A stretch of 64,000 nt of DNA. It comes from Prevotella bivia DSM 20514 (GTDB lineage: Bacteria; Bacteroidota; Bacteroidia; Bacteroidales; Bacteroidaceae). How positions within the stretch are numbered: the first letter of the stretch is position 1; every line of letters begins with the position of its first letter. Location: the NCBI RefSeq assembly GCF_000262545.1, contig NZ_JH660660.1:396975-460974 (forward strand), in the 5' to 3' direction. The notes beneath the pieces were generated by a model, which did not search any database, was not told where the DNA came from, and saw only the letters and a list, made by a program, of their open reading frames with translations. The translations under genes and the position numbers were made by a program. Below are positions 1 to 8,703 of this stretch, piece after piece.

Positions 1-511
1 GGTGTCTACCGAGAAGGACATCATTACGTTTTATAATGAACGTGGAGCGGGTGAAAAGAACTTCGACATACAGAACAATGACTTCGGCTGGTCACATCTT
101 CCATTTTCCTTTATGGCTGAGAACATGGTTTTCATGATGGTTACCGCCATGCTGAAGAACTTCTATCTCTATCTCGTCCGTCATATCAGCGATAAGGTCA
201 AGCCATTGAAAAAGACAAGCAGGCTGAAAGCCTTTATCCTCCATTTTGTCAGCGTGCCAGCAAAATGGGTGAGAACGGGAAGGCAGAACGTTCTGAACCT
301 GTATACAAATAAAACCTACTACTCAGAAGTCTTCCTTGAATAAACAGTATTTCTTTGTGGTTTTAATATTCCCCATTGGTTTGGGTGGGGGATTTTATGC
401 TTAGAAAAAACCCAAGAAACACCGAAGCATCTCATATCAACATATAGAGTCCCAAAAAGACACCTCAACATATAAAATTTTCTCACAAGAAAAAATACTG
501 CGGAATTAAGG
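1..511 (+). mobile_element. IS1380-family element, 3' end, cut by window edge
   Basis: The left edge holds the last part of an IS1380-type insertion sequence. It contains the transposase C-terminus (to 343) and ends near 511 with an outer-end motif ACTGCGGAATTAAGG (497-511). This resembles the ends of the decayed IS1380 copy at 54465-55150, whose left end reads GTTGCGGAATTAGG in reverse complement. A GC-rich inverted repeat CCCCA/TGGGG with a short T run (371-395) follows the transposase and could act as its terminator. The 5' half lies outside the window, so intactness and target duplication cannot be judged. The family call is fairly secure; the right boundary is inferred from the motif alone. 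Confidence 0.7.
2..343 (+). CDS. IS1380-family transposase, C-terminal fragment
   Basis: This open frame enters from the left edge and stops at 343. The translation carries the run FYNERGAGEKNFDIQNNDFG, typical of the C-terminal end of IS1380-family DDE transposases; the glutamate in the NERG context is the usual third acidic residue. It continues through a hydrophobic stretch (FMMVTAMLKNFYLYLV) also typical of the family. The apparent first codon is only the first GTG-like codon in view, not a real start. It would catalyse cut-and-paste movement of the element. Whether the full gene is active cannot be seen. Confidence 0.75.
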   Translation: MSTEKDIITFYNERGAGEKNFDIQNNDFGWSHLPFSFMAENMVFMMVTAMLKNFYLYLVRHISDKVKPLKKTSRLKAFILHFVSVPAKWVRTGRQNVLNLYTNKTYYSEVFLE

Positions 512-1020
512 TATTTCATTGTCTTATACCTATTGTGTAAAATTTATTAGAAATGGGCAAAAAACTTGTTTCGATAATACCTTTTCCTTTTCTAATTGGA
601 ATAACAAAACCATTAGATGTTACATCCTCTATTGGATAATCATCAAAATAAAGTTTTTAAAATTACTTTTTCAAAGGTATTAGTTCTTCTTCTTTTATCA
701 AAAAAAACAAATCAAAGAAATAACACATTTTAAATCTTTTACCTAATCCTTTTATAAATTATTTGGAATTTTACTCAGCAGAATGCACGTAAAACTACTG
801 AAAAAAGCAAAAGAGCAGAATCTTGAGAATTACTTAGAAGAATAAGAACAAATGAACGACGAAGAAGATTATCCACATCCGAATAATCTTACAACTCCTA
901 ATTCTTATTCAAAGGAATACAAAGCTGATTTTTCCAATACGACTATCGAAAGCGATGACGAGAATAATTATGATATGAAGAAATAGCACTCAAATTACCC
1001 TTTTTCACAGTCTTTTTTAT
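512..1020. other. AT-rich intergenic stretch, no convincing gene
   Basis: Between the IS end and the promoter of the next gene I see no convincing gene. One short acidic frame (852-986, 44 codons, beginning MNDEEDYPHPNN) directly follows another short frame, starting at the ATG at 784 and ending in LENYLEE at about 846. Neither has a clear ribosome binding site. They could be remnants of a gene truncated by the IS, or chance frames. Confidence 0.35.
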
Positions 1021-1092
1021 TATCTTTGCCCTAAAGAAAACTAGCCTTACAAGTAAAATCAAAAAAGAATATTCTACTTGTTGCTAGTTTTT
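1021..1092 (+). promoter_or_regulatory. -7 box and leader hairpin of the AmpG-like permease
   Basis: TATCTTTG (1021-1028) matches the Bacteroidota -7 consensus TAnnTTTG; no clear -33 TTTG is present. Immediately after the expected start of transcription lies a long stem-loop: AACTAGC (1039-1045) and ACAAGTA (1049-1055) pair with TACTTGT (1075-1081) and GCTAGTT (1083-1089). The stem runs into five T residues (1088-1092). It looks like an intrinsic terminator placed 33 bases before the TTG start, so it may be an attenuator. It could also be a stabilising 5' hairpin. Confidence 0.5.
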
Positions 1093-1124
1093 CATTGGTC
1101 TTAAATTTCTAAACAGAATATTCA

Positions 1125-2390
1125 TTGGAAGCAAATAAGAAAGATAAGCCCTGGGCATGGGTACCCTCACTATATTTTGCAGAAGGATTGCCATACGCTG
1201 TTGTAACACTTGTTTCGCTAGTATTTTATCAGCAAATGGGACTATCTGATGCTAAAATAACGTTTTACACTTCATGGTTTTATCTCCCTTGGGTAATAAA
1301 GCCCTTATGGAGTCCATTTCTTGATCTTATTAAAACCAAACGGTGGTGGGTTCTTTCTATGGAGATGCTACTAGGTGCTGCTTTTGCTGGGGTAGCTTTC
1401 ACCATAAACACCTCTTTTTGGCTACAAGCCTCTATCTGCTTTTTTTGGTTATTAGCCTTTTCAAGCGCAACCCATGATATTGCCGTAGATGGTTTCTATA
1501 TGTTAGGGTTAGACTCAAAAGGTCAAGCTTTTTTTGTCGGAATCAGATCCACTTTCTATCGCATCTCTATGATTGTGGGTAAAGGTGGGCTTGTGGCTTT
1601 AGCTGGTATTTTACAAGAAGTAATGAATATAAAACCTGCTTGGGCTTTAGTTTTCTATGCCCTTTCAGGACTATTTATCGGTTTAGGTCTTTATCATAAG
1701 GCTATAATGCCAACCCCCAATAGCGACACCAACCACTGCGCCTTGTCGGCTAGCGAACTGATGACAGAGTTTGTAGGAACTTTCACAAGTTTCTTTCGTA
1801 AAAAAGAAATATGGATTGCTATAGCGTTTCTACTTTTATTTCGACTACCCGAAGCATTACTGAACCCCATTGCGCCCCTCTTTTTACGCGCAGAAGCAGC
1901 TAAGGGTGGATTAGCTCTATCACTTGAAACGTTTGGTGCTATCAATGGTATTGTGGGAGTTGCAGGTTTGTTATTAGGAGGTATTTTAGGAGGTTGGGCT
2001 ATCAGTAGAGATGGACTAAAACGCTGGCTATGGCCTATGACGATAGCAATAACATTGCCTAATATCGCTTACGTATATTTAGGATTTATCAGACCAGAAA
2101 ATTTTATCCTTATAAGTACCGCTATTTTTATAGAGAACTTTGGTTACGGATTTGGCTTCAGTGCTTATATGCTTTTCATGCTCCATTTTAGCGAAGGAGA
2201 ACACAAAACAAGTCATTACTCCTTATGCACAGGCTTTATGGCTCTTTCTATGATGCTACCAAGCCAAATCTCTGGCGTCCTTGCAGATACCCTAGGATAC
2301 GACTGGTTCTTCGTTTTAGTAATGATAGCATGCTTATTTCCTTTTCTCATCGCAAAGGTCATAAAGATAAAATTTTCAGATTTAGAGTAA
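1125..2390 (+). CDS. AmpG-like major facilitator permease
   Basis: 421 residues with about twelve hydrophobic segments. The N-terminus (PWAWVPSLYFAEGLPYAVV) and the motif HDIAVDGFYML near residue 118 match the AmpG/acetyl-CoA-transporter-like branch of the major facilitator superfamily. Characterised AmpG proteins import muropeptide disaccharides into the cytoplasm; the substrate here is an inference. The start is TTG: an in-frame stop lies just upstream (1110-1112) and the conserved N-terminus begins right after the TTG. An M20 amidohydrolase starts 26 bp downstream, suggesting cotranscription and perhaps use of a peptide or amide cargo. It has its own promoter and a terminator-like leader hairpin. 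Confidence 0.8.
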   Translation: MEANKKDKPWAWVPSLYFAEGLPYAVVTLVSLVFYQQMGLSDAKITFYTSWFYLPWVIKPLWSPFLDLIKTKRWWVLSMEMLLGAAFAGVAFTINTSFWLQASICFFWLLAFSSATHDIAVDGFYMLGLDSKGQAFFVGIRSTFYRISMIVGKGGLVALAGILQEVMNIKPAWALVFYALSGLFIGLGLYHKAIMPTPNSDTNHCALSASELMTEFVGTFTSFFRKKEIWIAIAFLLLFRLPEALLNPIAPLFLRAEAAKGGLALSLETFGAINGIVGVAGLLLGGILGGWAISRDGLKRWLWPMTIAITLPNIAYVYLGFIRPENFILISTAIFIENFGYGFGFSAYMLFMLHFSEGEHKTSHYSLCTGFMALSMMLPSQISGVLADTLGYDWFFVLVMIACLFPFLIAKVIKIKFSDLE

Positions 2391-2416
2391 AATACAAATA
2401 TAAAATATAGGATAAC

Positions 2417-3577
2417 ATGAAAAAAGAATTAATTGCATCTGTTGCAAGTTTACAACATAATATGGAACAATGGATGGGTGAGCTACATGAACATCCAGAA
2501 CTTTCTATGAAGGAACATTTCACTTCAAAATACATTGTCGCCAAGGTGAAAGAATGGGGTTACGATGTAGCTGAAGGCATAGGAGGAACAGGTATTGTTG
2601 CATCAATGACTGTGGGAAATGGAGAAAAATCGATTGGTTTGAGAGCTGACTTTGATGCTCTACCAATAGCAGAAGACAACAACCTCTGCTACAAAAGCAA
2701 ACAAGAAGGACTATCCCACCTTTGTGGTCATGATGCTCATAGCACAATGTTGCTAGGAGCTGCCAAATATCTATCAGAACATAAAAACTTCAATGGTACT
2801 GTACGCTTGATTTTCCAGCCAGGAGAAGAAACTATGCAAGGAGGTCCTGCTATGATCAAGGATGGGCTCTTCGAACGCTTCCCTGTAGATGCTGTCTACG
2901 GTATGCATAATATGCCAGGACTAGCATTGGGTAAGTTCTTTTTCTGTGAAAACGAAACAATGGCAGCAGTTGACAACTGGGAAATTGAGCTAACAGGAAA
3001 AGGCTCACATGGATCAATGCCAGAATTAAGCATCGACCCTCTAGTATGTGGCGCATCTTTAGTAATGGCTTTACAAACAATTGTAAGTAGAAACGTGTCT
3101 CCATGGAAGAACACAGTGGTTAATGTGGGTGCTTTCCAAGCTGGTGTTGCAGGTAATGCTGTGCCACAGAAAGCCATACTAAGACTTAGCATACGTAATA
3201 TGGACTCTGAGGTTAGAACCTTTGTCCTAGACAAAATTCGTTCTATTACCAAAGCCCAAGCCGAATCGTTTGCTTGCGAATACGAAATAAGAGAAGGAGT
3301 AGCTGGCACCGTATTGATCAACACACCAGAGAATACAAAGTGGGCAGCAAGTGTAGCACGTCAAACTTTTGGTGAGGATCAGGTGGACGAGCATTTACAT
3401 CCTTATATGGGTAGTGAAGATTTTGCTTTTATGCTAAAGGAAAAGGTCGGTAATTATTGTATGATAGGCAATGGAGACACTATGATGGTACACCACCCTA
3501 AATATGTTTTCAACCAGCAATTACTATCTCGCGGTGCTACCTATTGGGTTTCACTAGTAGAAGAGTATTTGAAATAA
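2417..3577 (+). CDS. M20 family metallo-amidohydrolase
   Basis: 386 residues, the normal size for the hippurate hydrolase/N-acyl-amino-acid amidohydrolase branch of peptidase family M20. Visible metal-site motifs are CGHDAH (around residue 103), QPGEE (around 135), HNMPG (around 165) and the C-terminal GSEDFAF. These enzymes hydrolyse N-acyl or amide bonds of amino acids in the cytoplasm using two metal ions. There is no signal peptide. The gene follows the AmpG-like permease by 26 bp, so both probably form one unit for uptake and cleavage of an acylated amino acid or peptide. It ends at a bidirectional terminator shared with mutY. The exact substrate is not predictable. Confidence 0.85.
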   Translation: MKKELIASVASLQHNMEQWMGELHEHPELSMKEHFTSKYIVAKVKEWGYDVAEGIGGTGIVASMTVGNGEKSIGLRADFDALPIAEDNNLCYKSKQEGLSHLCGHDAHSTMLLGAAKYLSEHKNFNGTVRLIFQPGEETMQGGPAMIKDGLFERFPVDAVYGMHNMPGLALGKFFFCENETMAAVDNWEIELTGKGSHGSMPELSIDPLVCGASLVMALQTIVSRNVSPWKNTVVNVGAFQAGVAGNAVPQKAILRLSIRNMDSEVRTFVLDKIRSITKAQAESFACEYEIREGVAGTVLINTPENTKWAASVARQTFGEDQVDEHLHPYMGSEDFAFMLKEKVGNYCMIGNGDTMMVHHPKYVFNQQLLSRGATYWVSLVEEYLK

Positions 3578-3637
3578 ATGGAAGATGACACATCTCCTAA
3601 AAAATAATAAGGGAACCACTTACAATGGCTAAAAATA

Positions 3638-3678
3638 AAGACACCTAAAAAAATCTTTGATAGTTTTTTAGGTGTCTT
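3638..3678. terminator. Bidirectional terminator between amidohydrolase and mutY
   Basis: AAGACACCTAAAAAA pairs perfectly with TTTTTTAGGTGTCTT around an 11-base loop. A- and T-runs inside the stem serve both directions. It separates two convergent genes. Confidence 0.8.
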
Positions 3679-3703
3679 ACTTATTAGATAAGTCTTTACC
3701 TTA

Positions 3704-4717
3704 CTAAATATCCTCATTGGGGAGTTTTACAAGTAACAACTCTATGAGTCTTGGCAAGGCGTAATTGCTTATTTCTCCAGTCTTTACCCATAGATAATCG
3801 GAAGGTAATGCTGGCTTAACATTAGCTACCCAGAGGTGTAAATCGGCATAGATAATCTGATGGGTAAGGATATGTTTGACATTACTACATATTTTTGTTG
3901 AAATCTCAGAAAACTTTGACTGAACTTCCTTGGGAATTATCGAAACTTGTGGCAACTCCCATAACCCCTGCCAAATATCACCTGCACCTCGTTGATGGAT
4001 TGCTATCTCATCATTATATTTAATATAGACATAATCAAAACGACGCTCACGCTGTTTAATTTTCTTACTTTTAACAGGTAAACTTCCAACGTGTCCTAGC
4101 CTGAAAGCCACACAAGTTTCTAACAAGAGACATCGACTACAATTGGGCGATGCTGGTGTGCATTGGATAGCACCAAAATCCATAATGGCTTGGTTGTAGA
4201 TGCCAGGTTTATCGAGTGCTATTAGTTCTTGAGCAAGTGCAGCAAACTCTTTTTTGCCTGCAGTAGTATCAATAGGTGTATCAATACCAAAATAACGTGA
4301 AAGAACACGATAAACATTACCATCAACCACTGCAACTGGCTCATTAAAGGAGATAGAAGCAATGGCTGCGGCTGTATAATCGCCCACTCCTTTCAACTGC
4401 TTAAGTGCTTGATAATTATTGGGAAATTTTCCCAAAGCCTTCACTTGTTGCGCCGCTTTATGAAGATTGCGAGCACGAGAGTAATACCCTAGTCCTTGCC
4501 AAGCCTTCAAGACATCATCTTCCGACGCATCTGCAAGTTGCTCTACTGTAGACCATTGGTGCATAAATTTTTCCCAATAGCTCCACCCTTGATTAACACG
4601 TGTTTGCTGAAGAATTATTTCACTCAACCAAACAGCGTAAGGATCTTTGGTAGCACGCCAAGGTAATTCTCTTCCATGCTCAGAGAACCATTGTAAAAGT
4701 ATCGATGCAAAACTCAT
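3704..4717 (-). CDS. mutY: A/G-specific adenine glycosylase MutY
   Basis: Removes adenine mispaired with 8-oxoguanine in base-excision repair. The protein starts best at the ATG at 4717 (MSFASILLQWF); an upstream in-frame ATG at 4765 would add 16 unconserved residues. The N-terminus has EIILQQTRV and the helix-hairpin-helix LKGVGDYTAAAIASISF, followed by the catalytic-aspartate region VVDGNVYRVLSRYFG. A 4Fe-4S cluster motif Cys-X6-Cys-X2-Cys-X5-Cys follows (CTPASPNCSRCLLLETC). A NUDIX-like C-terminal domain ends the protein. About 337 residues, normal for MutY. Convergent with the amidohydrolase. Confidence 0.95.
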   Translation of the reverse strand: MSFASILLQWFSEHGRELPWRATKDPYAVWLSEIILQQTRVNQGWSYWEKFMHQWSTVEQLADASEDDVLKAWQGLGYYSRARNLHKAAQQVKALGKFPNNYQALKQLKGVGDYTAAAIASISFNEPVAVVDGNVYRVLSRYFGIDTPIDTTAGKKEFAALAQELIALDKPGIYNQAIMDFGAIQCTPASPNCSRCLLLETCVAFRLGHVGSLPVKSKKIKQRERRFDYVYIKYNDEIAIHQRGAGDIWQGLWELPQVSIIPKEVQSKFSEISTKICSNVKHILTHQIIYADLHLWVANVKPALPSDYLWVKTGEISNYALPRLIELLLVKLPNEDI

Positions 4718-4864
4718 AGGAACAAAGTTAGTGCAAATGAGTGAAATATGAAAGTTTGCGTTCAAATATTTCCGAATGCAACCTAACTTATAAAAAGGTA
4801 GTTAAAAAGTAGAAAACATTAAGAATAATGTCAATAAAATATTAGCTAAATAGCTTTAGTTTAC

Positions 4865-4872
4865 TATTTTTG
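4865..4872 (+). promoter_or_regulatory. -7 promoter element of the small lipoprotein
   Basis: TATTTTTG fits the TAnnTTTG consensus and lies 48 bp before the ATG at 4920. No convincing -33 box is seen. Confidence 0.45.
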
Positions 4873-4919
4873 TACCCATTAAAGAATAAAACGATTTAGA
4901 GATTATAATTAGCTAAACA

Positions 4920-5279
4920 ATGAAAATTAAAACATTAATAAGCACTTTGATTATTGCCAGTGCTTCAACATCTATGACTTCTTGTTCAACAAGCAAATCG
5001 GCATTTAACGACTTGCAAAACTTTTCCACCCAAATAGAAACTAGAGGACAATATTATGATGCCCACGATTGGAAGAAAGCCGTTAAGAAGTTTGGAAAAA
5101 TTCGTAAGAATATTTCTAAGCATGAGTACACGGTTGCTGAACGTACACGTATAGGAAAACTAGAAGGTAAAGTTGTAAAGGATATGGCAAAAGGCATGAA
5201 AGATGGAGTTACCAATCATATCCTAGGGATAGCCAGTGAAATTCAAGGCATTATGGACGAGTTAGGTTTCGGCAAGTAA
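4920..5279 (+). CDS. Small uncharacterised lipoprotein
   Basis: 119 residues. A lipoprotein signal peptide is clear: a hydrophobic stretch ending MTSC with the acylated cysteine at residue 22. The mature part is short, very basic and predicted mostly helical (HDWKKAVKKFGKIRKNISKHEYT). It ends in a glycine-containing amphipathic segment (LGIASEIQGIMDELGFG). I do not recognise the family. It is monocistronic with its own -7 box, and about 350 bp of non-coding sequence follows. Export and membrane anchoring are well supported; function is unknown. Confidence 0.75.
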   Translation: MKIKTLISTLIIASASTSMTSCSTSKSAFNDLQNFSTQIETRGQYYDAHDWKKAVKKFGKIRKNISKHEYTVAERTRIGKLEGKVVKDMAKGMKDGVTNHILGIASEIQGIMDELGFGK

Positions 5280-5594
5280 CGACTTTCATATTTGCTTATA
5301 TTAGATTTGCTTATACTATAATAAAGAGAATAAGTTTTGGGCAGACTGGCTATACTTATCTCCTCTACTTTTTTTGATAATATACTAGGACTACAAGAAA
5401 TGATATTTCTCACTCATTAAGCATACTATACAAATGAATATAATCGGAATTACAGTTCAAATCAGCTTTACTTGTTAATGAAAAAACGCTACCTTCATTG
5501 CTTCGTACCAATCTTAATTTAACTCTTAACATTATTTGTTTCAACCTCCTACCCTTTTTTGATATAAAAATTCCATTTCCTCACTCGGAATTAG
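5280..5594. other. Intergenic region upstream of purH
   Basis: No gene seen. An 11-bp direct repeat ATTTGCTTATA occurs twice near 5289-5315. The 3' end carries the promoter of the purH-mre operon. Confidence 0.4.
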
Positions 5595-5602
5595 TAACTT
5601 TG
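5595..5602 (+). promoter_or_regulatory. -7 element of the purH-mre-rodA operon
   Basis: TAACTTTG is a perfect TAnnTTTG match located 29 bp before the purH ATG. No TTTG is found at the right -33 spacing. It is the only plausible promoter before the six-gene operon. Confidence 0.55.
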
Positions 5603-5630
5603 CATATAAAATCCCAAAAGAGCATATAAA

Positions 5631-6224
5631 ATGTCTGGAACAAAGGAAATTAAAACCGCTTTGATCTCGGTTTTTCACAAAGATGGTCTTGACGACTTGT
5701 TAGCAAAGTTAAACGAAGAGGGTGTTAAGTTTCTTAGCACTGGTGGTACACAAACTTTTATCGAATCACTTGGTTACGAATGTACAAAGGTTGAAGATAT
5801 TACTTCCTATCCGTCAATTCTCGGCGGCAGAGTAAAAACACTTCACCCTCGTATCTTTGGTGGTATTTTGGCACGCCGTGATAACAAAGATGATCAGGCA
5901 CAAATGAGAGAATACGAAATCCCTTCTATCGATCTCGTTATTGTAGACCTATATCCATTTGAGCAGACCGTGCTTAGTGGTGCTCTTGACGATGAAATTA
6001 TCGAGAAGATTGACATTGGTGGAATCTCTCTAATACGTGCTGGAGCCAAGAACTTCAAGGATGTTGTCATCGTACCTAGTAAGGCAGAGTATCCTGTTCT
6101 ACTTCAATTACTTAATAAAAACGGTGCCGTAACCGACTTGGAAGACAGAAAAACCTTTGCCGAGCGCGCTTTTGCAGTAAGTAGTGGGTATGATACAGCT
6201 ATTCATAATTGGTTTGCAAAGTAA
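5631..6224 (+). CDS. purH: Standalone IMP cyclohydrolase domain (PurH N-terminal half)
   Basis: 197 residues, matching only the N-terminal MGS-like IMP cyclohydrolase domain of bifunctional PurH, which is normally about 500-530 residues. Recognisable motifs are LISVFHKDGL, FLSTGGT, GGRVKTLHPRIFGGILARR and DLVIVDLYPFE. It should close the FAICAR ring to IMP, the last step of purine synthesis. The AICAR formyltransferase half is absent here: the frame stops cleanly at 6224 and mreB begins 45 bp later, with no remnant between. The partner domain must be encoded elsewhere if the pathway works. It is first gene of the operon with the cell-shape genes. Confidence 0.85.
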   Translation: MSGTKEIKTALISVFHKDGLDDLLAKLNEEGVKFLSTGGTQTFIESLGYECTKVEDITSYPSILGGRVKTLHPRIFGGILARRDNKDDQAQMREYEIPSIDLVIVDLYPFEQTVLSGALDDEIIEKIDIGGISLIRAGAKNFKDVVIVPSKAEYPVLLQLLNKNGAVTDLEDRKTFAERAFAVSSGYDTAIHNWFAK

Positions 6225-6269
6225 TTAAGAAAGCGTTTAAAACGAAAAATAAAAATCAAACTATAATAA

Positions 6270-7292
6270 ATGGGACTATTTTCATTTATCCAAGAGATAG
6301 CAATGGATCTTGGAACAGCTAACACAATTATTATCAGTGATGATAAGATTATTGTTGATGAGCCCTCAGTTGTAGCACTCGACCGTCGTACTGACAAGAT
6401 GATTGCTGTGGGTGGCGATGCAAAGATGATGTACGAAAAGGAGCACCCTAGTATCCGTACTATCCGTCCACTTCGTGATGGTGTTATTGCCGATTTCTCT
6501 GCTTGTGAGAAGATGATGCGTGGACTTATCAAGATGGTACACAGCGGTAATCGCTTCTTTTCTCCAACACTCCGTATGGTGATTGGTGTACCCTCTGGTT
6601 CTACAGAGGTGGAACTTCGCGCTGTTCGTGATTCTGCCGAACGGGCTGATGGTCGTGATGTATATTTGATATTCGAGCCAATGGCAGCCGCACTAGGTAT
6701 GGGACTTGATGTAGAAGCACCTGAAGGCAATATGATTGTTGATATTGGTGGTGGTAGCACAGAGATTGCCGTAATTTCTTTAGGTGGTATTGTTTGTAAC
6801 AACTCAATCCGTGTGGCTGGCGATGAGCTAACAGCCGATATTCAAGAATATATGAGTCGCCAACATAACGTAAAGGTTTCTGAGCGTATGGCTGAACGTA
6901 TCAAACTACATGTAGGATCTGCCTTAACCGACTTAGGTGAAGAAGCACCTGAAGATTACGTTGTTCACGGTCCTAACCGTATTACAGCACTTCCTATGGA
7001 AGTACCTGTATGTTATCAAGAAATTGCTCACTGCTTAGATAAAACGGTGGCAAAGATTGAGAATGCAGTACTTTCTGCACTTGAAGGAACTCCTCCTGAA
7101 CTTTATGCTGATATCGTTAAGAATGGTATCTATTTAAGTGGTGGTGGCGCATTGCTACGTGGCATCGATAAGCGATTGACAGATAAGATAAATATTCCTT
7201 TCCATATTGCAGAAGATCCATTGCATAGCGTAGCAAAAGGTGCTGGTATAGCATTGAAAAATGTAGATCGTTTCTCTTTCTTGATGAGATAA
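6270..7292 (+). CDS. mreB: Rod shape-determining protein MreB
   Basis: 340-residue bacterial actin. The phosphate-1 motif is DLGTANTIIISDDKIIVDEP, and the central ATP-binding region contains IVDIGGGSTEIAVISLGG. A further adenosine-site motif, GIYLSGGGALLRGID, lies near the C-terminus. MreB polymers under the inner membrane organise the elongation machinery (MreC, MreD, PBP2, RodA), all encoded next in order. Start ATG at 6270 gives the usual MGLFSF N-terminus, which includes the membrane-binding amphipathic segment. Length is normal. Confidence 0.97.
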   Translation: MGLFSFIQEIAMDLGTANTIIISDDKIIVDEPSVVALDRRTDKMIAVGGDAKMMYEKEHPSIRTIRPLRDGVIADFSACEKMMRGLIKMVHSGNRFFSPTLRMVIGVPSGSTEVELRAVRDSAERADGRDVYLIFEPMAAALGMGLDVEAPEGNMIVDIGGGSTEIAVISLGGIVCNNSIRVAGDELTADIQEYMSRQHNVKVSERMAERIKLHVGSALTDLGEEAPEDYVVHGPNRITALPMEVPVCYQEIAHCLDKTVAKIENAVLSALEGTPPELYADIVKNGIYLSGGGALLRGIDKRLTDKINIPFHIAEDPLHSVAKGAGIALKNVDRFSFLMR

Positions 7293-7309
7293 GATATATT
7301 AGCGCATAG

Positions 7310-8197
7310 ATGCACAATCTAACAGAATTTCTTGCAAAGTATAAGCATTGGTTCTTATTCATAGTCTTAGAAATATTAAGTTTGATATTATTGTTTCGCT
7401 TTAATGATTATCAAGGTAGCGTGTGGTTTACTACAGCTAATTATATTGGCGGGTCAATGTATGAAACAAGTTCTAAGATAAGCACTTTCTTTACCCTAGG
7501 CAGGGTAAATGAGGAGCTTACACAGCGCAACCTTTTATTGGAGCGAGAAAACAAAGAACTGTATGCGAAATTATACGATCAAACAAAGGATACTGCCTAC
7601 CTCAAACGTGGGCAGTATCGTTTCCTTACGAAGTATCGAATGGTATTAGCTAAAGTTGTGGACAATTCTGTAAACAAAACGGATAATTTTATAACGATAA
7701 ACAAAGGAACATCCGATGGAGTGCATAAGGACATGGGTGTAGCATGTGGTAACGGTGTTGTTGGTATTGTGTATCTTGCTGGCAGTCATTACTCTGTGTT
7801 AATACCCGTACTCAATTCTAAGTCGAATATTAGTTGTTCCATTCAGGGACATAATTACTTTGGCTACTTACATTGGAATGGCGGATCAAGCGATGTTGCT
7901 TACCTCGATGATGTCCCACGCCATGCGAAGTTCAAGCTAGGCGACAGAGTGGTTACAAGTGGATATTCATCAGTGTTCCCTGCTGGTGTTCTTGTAGGTA
8001 AGATCAAGCATGTTTATAATTCAGAAGACGGCTTATCCTACCGTTTAGCTATCAAACTTTCTACCGACTTTGGTAATCTGCGCGATGTTTGTGTGATCAA
8101 TGATGCCTCCATTAAGAAGAAGCAAGAAATAATGCAAGCAGCACTCGACTCTATCAAACCACTTGAAGGACAAGGTTCTACACAAAAGGCAAATTAA
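7310..8197 (+). CDS. mreC: Rod shape-determining protein MreC
   Basis: 295 residues. One N-terminal membrane segment (about residues 12-31) is followed by a coiled-coil region (about 67-95, NEELTQRNLLLERENKELYA) and then the periplasmic beta-domains. The KVVDNSVNKTDNFITINKG segment and VTSGYSSVFPAGVLVGKI near residue 220 match conserved MreC blocks. MreC links MreB to PBP2 in the elongasome. It starts 18 bp after mreB and ends 6 bp before mreD. Confidence 0.93.
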   Translation: MHNLTEFLAKYKHWFLFIVLEILSLILLFRFNDYQGSVWFTTANYIGGSMYETSSKISTFFTLGRVNEELTQRNLLLERENKELYAKLYDQTKDTAYLKRGQYRFLTKYRMVLAKVVDNSVNKTDNFITINKGTSDGVHKDMGVACGNGVVGIVYLAGSHYSVLIPVLNSKSNISCSIQGHNYFGYLHWNGGSSDVAYLDDVPRHAKFKLGDRVVTSGYSSVFPAGVLVGKIKHVYNSEDGLSYRLAIKLSTDFGNLRDVCVINDASIKKKQEIMQAALDSIKPLEGQGSTQKAN

Positions 8198-8202
8198 TAA
8201 CA

Positions 8203-8703
8203 ATGGATGTCAACTTCTTTAAAAAGTTAGGATGGTCTATTGTACTCATCCTCTTACAGGTGTTCGTACTCAACCACGTCCACCTATTTGGCATTGCTAC
8301 ACCATTATTATATATATACTTTATCGTTCAGTTTCGTCGCAATTATCCACAATGGGGTATGATGCTTTGGGCGTTTGTTATGGGCTTATTCATTGATATG
8401 TTCTCAAATACGCCAGGTGTATCATCGTTTTCGCTTACATTTTTAAGTGCCATCCAACCTTTCGTTTTATCGTCTTTCACTTCTCACGAAAGTGCAGAAG
8501 AGTTAAAACCATGTATAGACAGCCTTGGGTTTGGCAAATATTTATGGTTTGTCCTTATTCTTACTTTCATTTATTGTGTCGTATTCTTCTCACTTGATAT
8601 GTTCTCATTTTTCAATTTATTGGAATGGGGAGCTTGTATCTTGGCTAGTACGCTGCTTACTATAGTATTAATTCTTGTAATAGAGAACGTAAGAAGACGA
8701 TAA
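8203..8703 (+). CDS. mreD: Rod shape-determining protein MreD
   Basis: 166-residue integral membrane protein with about five hydrophobic segments, including the characteristic GLFIDMFSNTPGVSSFS loop. MreD is a poorly conserved membrane partner of MreC; the call rests on this loop, size, hydrophobic pattern and position between mreC and mrdA. The stop is directly followed by the ATG of mrdA at 8704. Confidence 0.9.
   Translation: MDVNFFKKLGWSIVLILLQVFVLNHVHLFGIATPLLYIYFIVQFRRNYPQWGMMLWAFVMGLFIDMFSNTPGVSSFSLTFLSAIQPFVLSSFTSHESAEELKPCIDSLGFGKYLWFVLILTFIYCVVFFSLDMFSFFNLLEWGACILASTLLTIVLILVIENVRRR

Noticed and set aside
852..986. 44-codon acidic frame (MNDEEDYPHPNN) as a gene
   Set aside because: No clear ribosome binding site, no recognisable family, and it lies in decayed DNA next to an IS end. 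Mentioned only within the intergenic entry.
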